A stretch of 46,940 bases of DNA from positions 1 through 46,940 of the forward strand of contig JANQFG010000163.1 of NCBI GenBank assembly GCA_028277985.1, given 5' to 3'. This document shows, in pieces, positions 15,385 to 24,740 of this stretch. Position 1 is the stretch's first letter; the number at the start of each line of letters is the position of its first letter. Made by a program: the position numbers and the translations under genes. The DNA comes from a bacterium (GTDB lineage: Bacteria; Desulfobacterota; DSWW01). Below the pieces are notes generated by a model. It saw nothing but the letters and a program-made list of their open reading frames with translations, ran no database searches and had not been told where the DNA came from.

Positions 15385-16623
15385 TCAGGTGTATCTCTCC
15401 AGCAGGAGCCTTGCGCCGGCCAGGCGCAGGGTATCGTTATCGCCGTCCTCGATCATCGCGGCGCGCGCGTCGCGGAAGATCCTCTCCACCGGGTATTCCC
15501 TGCTGAGCCCGCAGCCACCCAGAAGCTGGACTGCGTCGCTCGCAACGTCAAATGCGGTTTCCGTGTTCTGCACTTTTGCCGCGATCGCATAGTGCGGCTC
15601 GGGCGGCATGGCCTGTGTATTGTAGACATTGACGGCCCGCCCAAGGGCACGGGCGCTTTCCACGCGGGTGAACATGTCAAAGAGCTTCTTCTGCACCAGC
15701 TGATGTTTGGAAATGACCTTCGCGCCCGCAACACGCACCTTGCAGTACTCGAGAGCCTCTTCCAGAGCAGACCGAGCCACCCCGGTGAAGGTGGTGGCCA
15801 TTCCACCGTTCGCGGTCGCAATGATGATATCGGTGACCATCTCATACATATCCGGCTTGACGAGCATGTAGTCGGCCGGGACGCGAACGTTGTCGAAGTA
15901 AACCTCACCCTGGTTGAGGTCCCGTTGCCCGATCTTGTCGAGGGGTTTGCCCCGCGTTACGCCATCGACATTGAGGGGAACAAAGAACATGCCCGCATCC
16001 CTCTCGTCCTCGGTACCATCGATGCTCGCGTGCAGCAGCGCATGGGTGGCGATCGTGCCGTTCGAGACCCACGCCGATTTCTGGCCGTTGATCACCCACT
16101 CGTCTCCGTCGAGCCTTGCGCGGGTGCCATGGCGTATGAAAGGGATGTCCTCTCTCTTCGAGCCGATATAGACCTGGTCGCCACCGCCGTGCTCCGGCTC
16201 GGTGATGGCCCAGCAACCTATGAATTCCGCCTTCACATCATCACGGAACGGGATCACGTGCTTCTCGATGAGCCCCGGCGGACCCAGCATGGCCGCAAAC
16301 ACGAACGGCATGCTGGAGGCCCCCATGCAGACGGCCAGTCCGGCGCTGCCCCAACCCATCTCTTCCGCCACGATGCACTGTTCGACCGGCCCCAGCGCAA
16401 CCCCGCCGAGCTCCTCCGGCAGGGCACGGACGTGGTACCCAAGCTCACGGCCCTGGCGCAGCACATCCCATAGGACCGAGTCGTCCGCGATCACCTCTGC
16501 CGGGTCGGAGAGCTTGTCGAGCTTGTCGGCGGCCGGCCTCATGACCTCCTCTGCAAACTTGTGGGTCTGCTCCTTCAAGGAACGTTGCTCGCTTGTGAGA
16601 TCAGGATTCAGATCGAGAAACAT
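15385..16623 (-). CDS. Acyl-CoA dehydrogenase family flavoprotein
   Basis: 412 residues with the full acyl-CoA dehydrogenase order: alpha-helical N-terminus, middle beta domain containing CWAITEPEHGGGD (FAD/acyl contact) and WVINGQKSAWVSNG, and C-terminal four-helix domain with QLLGGCGLSREYPVERIFRD. In the usual catalytic region (IYEGT in most members) the sequence is MIEDGDNDTLRL; a Glu is present but the following residues are atypical and about one residue longer, so the substrate may be unusual. It would oxidise an acyl thioester at the alpha-beta bond, passing electrons to ETF. GAGGAG precedes the ATG. It lies 13 bases after the TetR gene and is the last gene of the radical SAM operon. 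Confidence 0.92.
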   Translation of the reverse strand: MFLDLNPDLTSEQRSLKEQTHKFAEEVMRPAADKLDKLSDPAEVIADDSVLWDVLRQGRELGYHVRALPEELGGVALGPVEQCIVAEEMGWGSAGLAVCMGASSMPFVFAAMLGPPGLIEKHVIPFRDDVKAEFIGCWAITEPEHGGGDQVYIGSKREDIPFIRHGTRARLDGDEWVINGQKSAWVSNGTIATHALLHASIDGTEDERDAGMFFVPLNVDGVTRGKPLDKIGQRDLNQGEVYFDNVRVPADYMLVKPDMYEMVTDIIIATANGGMATTFTGVARSALEEALEYCKVRVAGAKVISKHQLVQKKLFDMFTRVESARALGRAVNVYNTQAMPPEPHYAIAAKVQNTETAFDVASDAVQLLGGCGLSREYPVERIFRDARAAMIEDGDNDTLRLAGARLLLERYT

Positions 16624-16636
16624 GGACGAATCTCCT

Positions 16637-17248
16637 CTATTTCAACACGAGTCGTGCAAGGCTTCGGATCACCCTGGGGATGATCTCCTCGGGCTCTATC
16701 GACGGGTCCTGGAAACAGGACTGGCGCACCGCCTCCTTGAGCGCCCCAAAAGCGGAAAGGGCAACCGTCTCGACATCCACCTTTCTCAGCAGACCCATTC
16801 GAATGCCGTGACTCAGCATTCGACCGATCTCCTGGATCACCCCATCGGCAAAGGCATAGGATTCTTCAGAGAACTTGGATCCTATCGTCTCCGCCTCAGC
16901 GATGAACAGACGCATGAAAGTACCATGGGTCTCGATGTGATCCACAAGGAAGACCGCCACGCGATCCGCCATCTTCAACCAGTCTTTCCTGGTCTTTACC
17001 GCTGTGAAATCCGTATTCAAAAGTCCGGAAATCATCAGCGTCCGGTACTCATTGAGCAGTTCGGAGAATATGTTCTCCTTGTTCTTGAAATAGAGATAGA
17101 AGGTTCCCTGCGTCACCCCGGCCGCACCGACAATGTCGGATATGGTGGTTGAGGCGTATCCCTTGTCTCCAAACACCTCGAGGGCTGCGCCCAGGAGTTC
17201 TCTTCGCGTGGCTTCTCGTGCTATCTCGGCAGCTCGGGTGCGCGCCAT
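16637..17248 (-). CDS. TetR-family regulator of the radical SAM/acyl-CoA dehydrogenase operon
   Basis: 203 residues. The DNA-binding domain is in residues about 10-60 with TISDIVGAAGVTQGTFYLYF, a classic TetR recognition helix, followed by KNKENIFSEL. The C-terminal domain resembles those of lipid-sensing TetR proteins (TetR_C type), compatible with an acyl-CoA ligand, but this is inference from its neighbour. GGAGGG precedes the ATG by four bases; the radical SAM stop is 12 bases upstream. The palindrome at 19073-19090, overlapping the operon start, is the probable binding site, which makes it an autoregulator. Confidence 0.92.
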   Translation of the reverse strand: MARTRAAEIAREATRRELLGAALEVFGDKGYASTTISDIVGAAGVTQGTFYLYFKNKENIFSELLNEYRTLMISGLLNTDFTAVKTRKDWLKMADRVAVFLVDHIETHGTFMRLFIAEAETIGSKFSEESYAFADGVIQEIGRMLSHGIRMGLLRKVDVETVALSAFGALKEAVRQSCFQDPSIEPEEIIPRVIRSLARLVLK

Positions 17249-17260
17249 CGTTCCCTCCGG

Positions 17261-19030
17261 TCAGCAGGACGCTGAGCCGACAGATCCGATGGGCAGGGAC
17301 TCGGGATCATCGAACACCTGGTAAGGCGTCGGCTCTCCGGAATCGCGCCCTTTTCGAACCATCGGCACCGAACCCTTCTTGGGATCGTAATAGGTCCACC
17401 TCACCGGAGGATCGAAGGGTTCTTCGGACTTCGGCATCTTCAGTTCTTCGACTCGCTGCCCCACGATATTGCAGAAGAGATCGGCCAGGGCCCCCTTATC
17501 CTCGTCCGGTTCACCAAAGAGGCGAAGGTATTTCTCCTGCGCAGCCCGGACCTTCTCGCGAACCGTTTCGGTGGGCGCATACACCGCCATCGCCTCGGTA
17601 AGCGGATAGGTCTTGACGCACCGCTCGGCAAAGAAGGCGGCCTTCTCGTTTCGGAGCAAGGGTCTCGAGGACCGGCTGCACGTTTCGTATCCGTTCAGGT
17701 TGATCTCGAACATGCGGAACAGGCCGGGACCGTTGTTCTCATAGAGCCTCGTGTGGGCAAGCTCGAAGTAGTGCTTGAGCTCGCCCGGGGCGAAGTTCTT
17801 CGCAATGAATGTGGCATCGTTGCACTGCTGGACGTCTCGGTAGGTCATATTCGGATAGAGCCTCCCGGCCTTCTTCATTCTGGTATAGAGCTCGGTGCCG
17901 GGACATGCGGTCAGAAAGGTCATCTGGTAGGCAGAGGGTTTCAGGTCGACAAAGTAATCGATGTCCGCCCCGATGTTCTGGTGCGTGTGGAAGTCCCACC
18001 CGAGGACCATGGAGGCCGTCGCAGCAATCCCGTGTTGCTCCATGATCTCGAACGTCGATTTCACATCCACACAGGTACGCTTTTCGATCTTGTGATCCGA
18101 GGTGATGACGTCGTCGAGGCTGGACTCGACGCCGACCCATATCGAGTCGACACCAAGCTCGAGCAGTTCCTCCATGCTGAACTCGGACAGGGAGCGCAGG
18201 TCACCGAAGCAGAAGTAGCTGAGCTTGCGAAGGCCGAACTCCTGGTCTTCCTGAATGAGTTTGCCGAGGGTCCGCATGTAATCGGGGTTGATCAGGAGAT
18301 CCTCGTCGAGGAGGAGCGAGACCGAGGCCTGGCCGCCGTTTCGACGGCAGTTGTGCTTCATGGTCTCGAAGGTTTCTTCCGGATCCAGGACATAGATCTT
18401 CTGCTTCTTGAACATGGCCGAAGTGCAGCAGAATTCGCACCCGTTCGGACAACCGAGCGCGACCAGCACCATGGACATCGATCTGTCCGCCACGCCATCG
18501 ACCCCAGGGAAGCTGTTTGAGCCGCGGGGAAGAAACATCTGGGTGATCGGCCTGTCGACCGGCTCGTCGCCGAGCAGCTTGCGCATGAATTTTACGCCCT
18601 CCTCCTCGCAGAGGTAATCGCTCTCCTTCAGGAGATATTCCGCGTCTCCGCTCGTTTCCCCGGGGGGAGGGTCGTAGAGATTCATGACTCCGTATCCGCC
18701 AAGGATGATCTTCGTCTCCGGTGAGATCTCTCTGGCCATCCGGACCATGCGAGCCACCTTCTCGATGTTGATGGCGATGATCTGAAACCCGAGATAGTCA
18801 TAGCCCTTCCTAAGCTCTTCTTCAAAGTCTTCGATGTGCGGGCACTCCAGCACGGTCGTTTTTGCGTTGATATTCTCTGCGATCAGGTAGAGCGCGATAC
18901 AATGCGTGTGGGAAGTGAGCGTGAAAGGACCTTGCCCCCTTTGCAGCCGCGATTCCAGGATGTCCAGCTGGTTCTCGCCCCATTCGAGGTCGTACGGGCC
19001 ATACGGATTGCACAGAAGGACGCGTTTCAT
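17261..19030 (-). CDS. Radical SAM protein with B12-binding-like N-terminal domain
   Basis: 589 residues from ATG 19030, which has AAGGAGGTG at ideal distance; the frame is open to 19072 but the upstream part overlaps the operator. The first 150 residues form a Rossmann-like B12-binding-type domain (KIILGGYGVMN) lacking DxHxxG. The radical SAM core holds CPNGCEFCC, that is C-x3-C-x2-C binding a 4Fe-4S cluster, then LLLDEDLLINPDYM and VGVESSLDD typical of the B12-radical SAM group (methyltransferases, cyclases, hopanoid and bacteriochlorophyll enzymes). A long C-terminal region (about 180 residues) has no recognised domain. Linked to TetR and an acyl-CoA dehydrogenase, a lipid or acyl substrate is a reasonable inference; the reaction is unknown. 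Confidence 0.9.
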   Translation of the reverse strand: MKRVLLCNPYGPYDLEWGENQLDILESRLQRGQGPFTLTSHTHCIALYLIAENINAKTTVLECPHIEDFEEELRKGYDYLGFQIIAINIEKVARMVRMAREISPETKIILGGYGVMNLYDPPPGETSGDAEYLLKESDYLCEEEGVKFMRKLLGDEPVDRPITQMFLPRGSNSFPGVDGVADRSMSMVLVALGCPNGCEFCCTSAMFKKQKIYVLDPEETFETMKHNCRRNGGQASVSLLLDEDLLINPDYMRTLGKLIQEDQEFGLRKLSYFCFGDLRSLSEFSMEELLELGVDSIWVGVESSLDDVITSDHKIEKRTCVDVKSTFEIMEQHGIAATASMVLGWDFHTHQNIGADIDYFVDLKPSAYQMTFLTACPGTELYTRMKKAGRLYPNMTYRDVQQCNDATFIAKNFAPGELKHYFELAHTRLYENNGPGLFRMFEINLNGYETCSRSSRPLLRNEKAAFFAERCVKTYPLTEAMAVYAPTETVREKVRAAQEKYLRLFGEPDEDKGALADLFCNIVGQRVEELKMPKSEEPFDPPVRWTYYDPKKGSVPMVRKGRDSGEPTPYQVFDDPESLPIGSVGSASC

Positions 19031-19072
19031 TGCATTCACCTCCTTTTCAAAGATGGACCGGACAGGGCTCAC

Positions 19073-19090
19073 TGACTAATCTGTTAGTCA
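19073..19090. promoter_or_regulatory. Palindromic TetR operator
   Basis: TGACTAA and TTAGTCA (7-bp perfect arms) with TCTG between them. TetR regulators of fatty-acid genes commonly bind TGACT/AGTCA palindromes of this size. It sits immediately after the -10 of the minus-strand promoter and 43 bases before the radical SAM ATG, the standard place for repression. Confidence 0.8.
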
Positions 19091-19119
19091 GCTTATTGCA
19101 ATAACGGATCTTTTGTCAA
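19090..19119 (-). promoter_or_regulatory. Promoter of the radical SAM operon
   Basis: On the minus strand a perfect TTGACA (19119-19114) is followed after 18 bases by TAAGCT (19095-19090). The -10 is weak, but the adjoining operator at 19073-19090 supports its reality. Confidence 0.6.
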
Positions 19120-19152
19120 TAAAAAAATAGGTATTCAGGAACATCGGAAGGT

Positions 19153-21219
19153 CTATTCGGGTTGGCCCCGATCCAGGACCCGGCGGGCCGTCTCGGCGAT
19201 ATCACGAACGGCGAGGGGTTTCATCACAAAGGCCCGGATGCCCTGTTCCAGGGCACCTTCTTCCGTGATCATTTCGCTGAATCCGGTGCACAGAATGATC
19301 GGAAGGTCGGGTCGAATCCGCAGGAGCTCCCGGGACAGTTCTACCCCGGTCATCTCGGGCATCGTCATGTCGGTAACGACGAGGTCAAATCTGCCCGGTT
19401 CTGCACGGAAGTCCGCCAAAGCCTCTACGCTGCTGGTCCTGACGGTTACCTCGTAGCCGAGACGCATGAACATGCGTTCTCCCACATCCGCAAGTGCTTC
19501 CTCATCGTCCACGAACAGGACTCTCTCGGTCCCGGAAGGCAGCGCAGAGGTTTCCTCCGAATCAGGCTCTGAATCTCCCTCGACCAGGGGCAGATACACT
19601 TCGAACGTGGCCCCCTCCCCCGGTCTACTCTCTACCCGGGACGCTCCTTTGTGAGATTTCGCAATCCCGTGAACCACGGAGAGGCCCATCCCTGTTCCCT
19701 GGCCATGCTCCTTGGTAGTGAAATAGGGGTCAAAGATTCGATCCAGGATGTCAGGCTCGATGCCGTGACCCGTATCCCGCACGGTGAGGACGAGATAGTC
19801 CCCCGGGGTCAGGTCCTGGTATTGGCCCCGAGCCTGCTCGCCAAGACGGACATCCCTCAGGCCGACTTCCATCACACCACCGGTCTCTCTCATGGCATGG
19901 GCCGCGTTGCTGGCCAGGTTGAGCAGGATCTGGTTCAGCTGGGTCGGATCGGCAAGGATCGTATCGCGCCGATTGGTGAAGTTTTCGCGAATCTCGATCG
20001 TGGTCGGAATAGAGGAGCGCAGCAGTCTGAGTGATTCCTCGACAAACCCTCTGATTTGCACGGGCTTCAGCAGTGCTTCGGTCTGCCGACTGAAGGCGAG
20101 GATCTGCCTGACCATCTCTTTGGCTCTCAGGCAGGCCTTACGCACCTCATCCAGATTCCGGTACGCGGGGTTCCAGTCGGGGACATCCTGCATGGCGAGT
20201 TCGGCATTGCCGACAATAATGCCGAGAATATTGTTGAAGTCATGGGCAACGCCGCCCGCCAGGGTCCCGATGGCCTCCATCTTCTGAGCCTGCTGGAGCA
20301 TGGACCGGAGTTGCTCCTGTTCGGAAATGTCCCGGATGAAAGAAAGGACGGCCGGCTTCTCCTCCCATGAAATCGAGACCGCGTTGGTCTCTACCCACAA
20401 TGTCTCGCCCACCTTGTTCATCACACGGAAGGGGTAGGTGGAGGGAATGTCTTCCCCACGAAGTCTTCTCACCTGCCTTTCTATGAGCATTTCCCTGTCT
20501 TCCGGATGAATCAGGTCCGTGAACGGGATTCCATCGAGTTCCCCTGCAGAGTACCCAAGGAATTCCTCCGTTCTTCTGTTGTGAAACTTGATGTCGGGCC
20601 CCTGGGTAATCACGATGGCATCGTTGGCATTTTCGACCACGTCACGATACCGTTCCTCACTCTTTCGCAGGGCCTGCTCGATCCTTTTGCGTTCAGCAAC
20701 CTCATGCTTCAGGTCTAGATTCGCCTTTGACAGTTCGGCGGTCCGCCGCTCTACCCTTTCCTCGAGCTCGCCGTGCGCCTTTCGGAGGTCCTCTTCCATC
20801 TGCTTGCGGTCGGTGATGTCTCTTGCCACGCCCACGAATCCGGCAGGCTCTCCCTGGACATCCTTCAACGCGGTGCCGGAGAAAAGAACGGGTATCTCTC
20901 GGCCTTGCTTTGTGAGGAGAAGGGTCTCAAAGGGTCTGACCGTTCCGGTGTCGATCCCGATCTTCATTTCCTCATAGTGTTTCTTGTGCTCCTTCTCCGG
21001 AAACAGCTTCTCAAATGTGAGTTCATGGACTTCGTCATCGGAAAAACCCAACAATTCGATGGCGGCCTTATTTAGCCTTGTTACCTGCCGGTGCTGGTTG
21101 AGCACGATGAGTACATCCCCGATAGCGTCCATGTAGATGGAAGACTCTGTCAATTGCTTAGCCTCTTCCGGCTCTCTGACCCGTCGCTCCAGCTCTTCGT
21201 AGGTAGGCTTCTGACTCAT
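19153..21219 (-). CDS. PAS-PAS hybrid histidine kinase with C-terminal receiver
   Basis: 688 residues, no membrane helix, so a cytoplasmic sensor. PAS 1 (about 25-138, ending ARDITDRKQ), a coiled coil (140-185), PAS 2 (190-302, ending IRDISEQEQ), dimerisation domain with phospho-His 326 in GGVAHDFNN, ATPase domain (NLASNAAHAM N-box, DTGHGIEPD, GTGMGLSVVHG) and a receiver with phospho-Asp in VVTDMTMPEM and conserved Lys in VMKPL. It closes the sensory island, 188 bases after the previous kinase, and has its own possible promoter. HDFNN-type kinases with a terminal receiver usually work in multistep relays; the output protein is not identifiable here. Confidence 0.95.
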   Translation of the reverse strand: MSQKPTYEELERRVREPEEAKQLTESSIYMDAIGDVLIVLNQHRQVTRLNKAAIELLGFSDDEVHELTFEKLFPEKEHKKHYEEMKIGIDTGTVRPFETLLLTKQGREIPVLFSGTALKDVQGEPAGFVGVARDITDRKQMEEDLRKAHGELEERVERRTAELSKANLDLKHEVAERKRIEQALRKSEERYRDVVENANDAIVITQGPDIKFHNRRTEEFLGYSAGELDGIPFTDLIHPEDREMLIERQVRRLRGEDIPSTYPFRVMNKVGETLWVETNAVSISWEEKPAVLSFIRDISEQEQLRSMLQQAQKMEAIGTLAGGVAHDFNNILGIIVGNAELAMQDVPDWNPAYRNLDEVRKACLRAKEMVRQILAFSRQTEALLKPVQIRGFVEESLRLLRSSIPTTIEIRENFTNRRDTILADPTQLNQILLNLASNAAHAMRETGGVMEVGLRDVRLGEQARGQYQDLTPGDYLVLTVRDTGHGIEPDILDRIFDPYFTTKEHGQGTGMGLSVVHGIAKSHKGASRVESRPGEGATFEVYLPLVEGDSEPDSEETSALPSGTERVLFVDDEEALADVGERMFMRLGYEVTVRTSSVEALADFRAEPGRFDLVVTDMTMPEMTGVELSRELLRIRPDLPIILCTGFSEMITEEGALEQGIRAFVMKPLAVRDIAETARRVLDRGQPE

Positions 21220-21283
21220 CGGACGTGCGCCCCTGGCGACAACAGCTCCATTTCATAAGACGACTATCGGTCTGATCAGTCGA

Positions 21284-21313
21284 AGTATACTCGAGAGCCC
21301 TTCTCGGGCACAA
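21284..21313 (-). promoter_or_regulatory. Possible promoter of the last hybrid kinase
   Basis: Minus strand TTGTGC (21313-21308), 18 bases, TATACT (21289-21284). The -10 is a good match and the -35 poor. It lies in the only large gap (188 bases) between kinase genes of the island. Confidence 0.35.
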
Positions 21314-21407
21314 CAGAATTTGCAGAGTGCCGGATGACCAAGCCTCCATCACCCGGTTTCTGGTGGCATGAGAAGAAGTGTGCACTGGAGGAGAGAGGTC
21401 AGAGGAT

Positions 21408-24113
21408 CTACCTGTCACCCCGGACCGCATCCAGGACTTCTCGAACCGTTCCGGCCAGTTCGGATCTGGCGAAGGGTTTCTGTACGAGGGCCGCGATCCC
21501 GATCTCTCGGGCTCGTTCGTCGGATATCTTCTTTCCGTACCCCGTGCACAGTACGACAGGAATATCGGGTCTGATTCGCTTGACTTCGGCAGCAAACCGC
21601 TCACCACTCAGTTCCGGCATGGTGAGGTCGGTGATGACCAGGTCGAAGTCGTCCGGTGCTGTGCGGAAGGCTTCCAGCGCCTCCGAGCTGCTCGTGTGTT
21701 TCGTGACATGGTACCCGAGTCTCCCCAGGATCTGGGCGCCCATCTTGGCGACGGGCGGTTCGTCGTCAACGAGCAAGATTCTCTCATTCCCCTCAGGCAG
21801 GTCGCCCTCGACGTACTGCCTCTCTTCGGCCGGCTGATCCGTTACCGGCAGATAGACGTCAAAGGATGTACCTTCGCCAAGCCTGCTCCGGACACGGATG
21901 TGGCCTTGATGGCGCTTCACGATCCCATGTACCATGGCAAGGCCCAGCCCCGTGCCCTCCCCCGACTCTCTTGTCGTGAAATAGGGCTCGAAGACCGAGT
22001 CCCTTATATCTTCGGGAATGCCTGGCCCGGTATCCGATACGGTCACTTTGACGTAGTCCCCTGTCATCAATTCGGGGAACACTTTGTTGTAGCTTTCGTC
22101 GAGATTCACTCCTGAAACATGAAGCGTGAGTTCACCGCCTTCCTTTTCCATGGCTTGCGACGCATTCGCACACAGATTCATCAGCACCTGATGGACCTGG
22201 CTTGGATCCGCCAACACCAGCGAATCGCACTCCACATGGCAGGAGAGTTCGACGGACTTTGGCAGAGAGGACCTCAGGAACGTTGTTACCTCTTCTGCAA
22301 TGGGTCCGACCCGTATAGGTTTTGCCTTCTGTTCCGGCGTACGCCTCGCGAAGGTGAGGATCTGCTTGACCAGATCTTTCGCACGTTCTCCACCTGCGTG
22401 GATTTCGAGGAGGTTGTCCTCCAGATCCGACCCCTTCTCGACCATGTCGAGCGACAATTCGGAGAAACCCATAATCGAGGACAGAATATTGTTGAAATCG
22501 TGGGCGATACCGCTCGCCAAGGTACCGATCGCTTCCAGCTTCTGTGATTGACGAAGTTGCATCTCGAGGGCTTCCCTCTCCTGTTCGAATCTTAGCCTTT
22601 GACTTATGTCCCGGACGGAAGCCAGGACCACACGTCGCCCCTTGAGGGGGAAAAAGACCGAAGCGACTTCCACAGGGAAGACGGTTCCATCCTTCTTTCG
22701 ATGATATCGAATCGGGATTTCCGTTGGACTTCCAAGCATGATCGCCTCGATCGTCCTGTCAATCTCCGATGACAGATCCGTAGCTTTGAGAACCGAGAAC
22801 TCTCTCAGATCATAATCGTACATCATGGAGGCAGATTCGTTAGCGTCAAGGATGTCCAGCGTCTCCACATCGACCAGGAAGATTGCGTCCGAAGCGGACT
22901 TGAACAACATACGGTACTTCTGCTCGCTCTCTACCAGTTCCTTCTCCACCTGCCTCAGGTCGCTGATATCGGTGGCGATGTGAATGAACCGTGCAATGTC
23001 GCCCTTCGCACCTCTGACAGGAGTACACGAAACCAGATACTCCCCTTCAAGGCTTTGCAGCGGAGTTGCCCCCGACTCCTGATACCCGCTTGCCAGGGCC
23101 TTCACCATCGGGCAATCCGGGGGAGGTCTTGTGGCCCCATGGAGGATCTCAAAGCACTTCTTACCGATAATCTGCTCCCGGGCAAACCCTGTCTTCGCAA
23201 GGGCAACGTCATTCGCGTCGACAACGCCGTGGTGAGGATCGATGATCAGTGCCATCTGGCCGATAGCTGCGAAGACCGCTTCCCAATTCCTTACTGCTTC
23301 GGACAGCTTTTCATCGGAAAGCCTCTTCTCTGTGACGTCGCGGAAGACCAGCACCGCGCCTGTGACCTTTCCCGCCTCGTCTCGAATCGGAGCGGCGCTG
23401 TCCGCAATGGATTTCCTCTGCCGGTTCTTGGCAACCAGCAAAGTGTTATCGTCCAGAAGAATGACCGATCCTTCCTTCAAAACCCTGCCCACAGGCCCCA
23501 TCACGGGTCGTTCCGTGGTACCGTCAACGATGTCGAACACTTCGCCGATCCGTTTCCGGCTGGCCTCTTCGATCGTCCATCCTGTAAGTTCTTCTGCAAC
23601 GGAGTTCATGAAAAGAATCCGTTCCTCATCATCCGTTGCGATGAGAGCATCACCGATACTGGACAGGGTTACACGTAACCACTGGCGTTGGAGACGGAGT
23701 TCCTTCTCCGCCGCCTTGATCCGCATCATCGACCGGATGCGCGACACGAACTCTGCAGAATGGTAGGGCCGACAAATAAAGCCGTCCGCACCGGCATCCA
23801 ACCCCTTGGCCTGGTGCTCCGGTGTCGTCTTGTAGCTGGAGATCAGCACCACGAAGACTTCATCAAAGTGTCGATCCGCCTTGATCGTTCGACAGGTTTC
23901 GAAACCATCCATGCCCGGCATGACGACATCGAGAAGGAGCAGGTCCGGTGTTGTCTCTCTTACCTTGTCAATGGCGTCAGGTCCCGAATTCGCCTCCTCC
24001 ACCTCGTAGCCTGCCTTCCGCAAAATGCGACACGTTGCGAATCGCTCTTCCGGGTCATCGTCCACAACGAGAACCTTGTCGCATCCTACCTGTTCTATGG
24101 CCAGATTCATCAT
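21408..24113 (-). CDS. Receiver-PAS3-hybrid histidine kinase-receiver
   Basis: 901 residues, cytoplasmic. Order: N-terminal receiver (12-130; phospho-Asp 62 in LLLLDVVMPGMDG, but the usual Lys-Pro is Arg-Pro, GFICRP), PAS 1 (about 145-260), PAS 2 (265-385; contains ILHGATRPPPDCPM), PAS 3 (390-510), phospho-His in SGIAHDFNN, ATPase domain (NLCANASQAM, DTGPGIPED, GTGLGLAMVHG), and C-terminal receiver (VITDLTMPEL, VQKPF). Two receivers around one kinase core point to a relay that accepts phosphate from another kinase. GAGG precedes ATG-ATG. Nine bases separate it from the response regulator gene. Its first receiver is a close paralogue of that regulator's receiver. Confidence 0.95.
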   Translation of the reverse strand: MMNLAIEQVGCDKVLVVDDDPEERFATCRILRKAGYEVEEANSGPDAIDKVRETTPDLLLLDVVMPGMDGFETCRTIKADRHFDEVFVVLISSYKTTPEHQAKGLDAGADGFICRPYHSAEFVSRIRSMMRIKAAEKELRLQRQWLRVTLSSIGDALIATDDEERILFMNSVAEELTGWTIEEASRKRIGEVFDIVDGTTERPVMGPVGRVLKEGSVILLDDNTLLVAKNRQRKSIADSAAPIRDEAGKVTGAVLVFRDVTEKRLSDEKLSEAVRNWEAVFAAIGQMALIIDPHHGVVDANDVALAKTGFAREQIIGKKCFEILHGATRPPPDCPMVKALASGYQESGATPLQSLEGEYLVSCTPVRGAKGDIARFIHIATDISDLRQVEKELVESEQKYRMLFKSASDAIFLVDVETLDILDANESASMMYDYDLREFSVLKATDLSSEIDRTIEAIMLGSPTEIPIRYHRKKDGTVFPVEVASVFFPLKGRRVVLASVRDISQRLRFEQEREALEMQLRQSQKLEAIGTLASGIAHDFNNILSSIMGFSELSLDMVEKGSDLEDNLLEIHAGGERAKDLVKQILTFARRTPEQKAKPIRVGPIAEEVTTFLRSSLPKSVELSCHVECDSLVLADPSQVHQVLMNLCANASQAMEKEGGELTLHVSGVNLDESYNKVFPELMTGDYVKVTVSDTGPGIPEDIRDSVFEPYFTTRESGEGTGLGLAMVHGIVKRHQGHIRVRSRLGEGTSFDVYLPVTDQPAEERQYVEGDLPEGNERILLVDDEPPVAKMGAQILGRLGYHVTKHTSSSEALEAFRTAPDDFDLVITDLTMPELSGERFAAEVKRIRPDIPVVLCTGYGKKISDERAREIGIAALVQKPFARSELAGTVREVLDAVRGDR

Positions 24114-24122
24114 GCCGGGTCC

Positions 24123-24740
24123 TCACTCATCGTACAGTTCAAAATCCGCATAGTGTTCCTTTGCACAGGCAGGGCAGATGCCGTGACTGAAATAGGCTTC
24201 CGAGTGTTCATTGATATAGGCTTCGATTCGATTCCAGTATCCCTGATCGTCTCGAATGCTCTTGCAATGGGAGCAAATAGGCAGAAGCCCGCTCAGCTTC
24301 TTGACGTTGGAAAGGGCCTCCTCGAGCTCGAGGATGAGTCGATCCCGTTCCCGCTCCGCAACCAGAATCCGCACCCAGGCGTTGATCCTGGCCTTCAACT
24401 CCCGGTTCGATATGGGCCTCACAATATAGCCATCGGCGCCCCCTTCGAGGCCTTCCGCCTGTGCATCGGAGTCGATCCTTTCCCCCGAAATCATGATGAC
24501 AAAAATATCCTTTCGCTCAGGATCTTCCTTGATCCTTTTGCACACTTCGTGGCCTGAGCCGTCCGGCAACACCACGTCCAGAAGAACCAGGTCCGGTCGG
24601 TCTTTCTCAACGGCCTCCATACATTCGCCGCATGTGGTGGCCTTCAGCACCCGGTAGCCCTCCGACTGGACAATACGACAGGTGGCGAAGAGAACATCCG
24701 GATCATCGTCCACGACCAGAATACGAATATCACTTCTCAT
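24123..24740 (-). CDS. Response regulator with CxxC-rich C-terminal domain
   Basis: 205 residues from ATG 24740, with AGGAGG upstream and an ATGA overlap with the kinase gene. Receiver in residues 5-125 (acidic pocket DDDP, phospho-Asp 55 in LVLLDVVLPD); the conserved Lys is Arg (GYIVRP), as in the first receiver of the next kinase. A coiled coil (ILVAERERDRLILELEEALS) leads to a C-terminal unit with LPICSHCKSIRDDQGYW and FSHGICPACAKEHY. This CxxC...CxxC tail is seen in many deltaproteobacterial regulators and may bind zinc. No DNA-binding domain is present, so output is likely by protein contact or phosphotransfer. Confidence 0.93.
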   Translation of the reverse strand: MRSDIRILVVDDDPDVLFATCRIVQSEGYRVLKATTCGECMEAVEKDRPDLVLLDVVLPDGSGHEVCKRIKEDPERKDIFVIMISGERIDSDAQAEGLEGGADGYIVRPISNRELKARINAWVRILVAERERDRLILELEEALSNVKKLSGLLPICSHCKSIRDDQGYWNRIEAYINEHSEAYFSHGICPACAKEHYADFELYDE

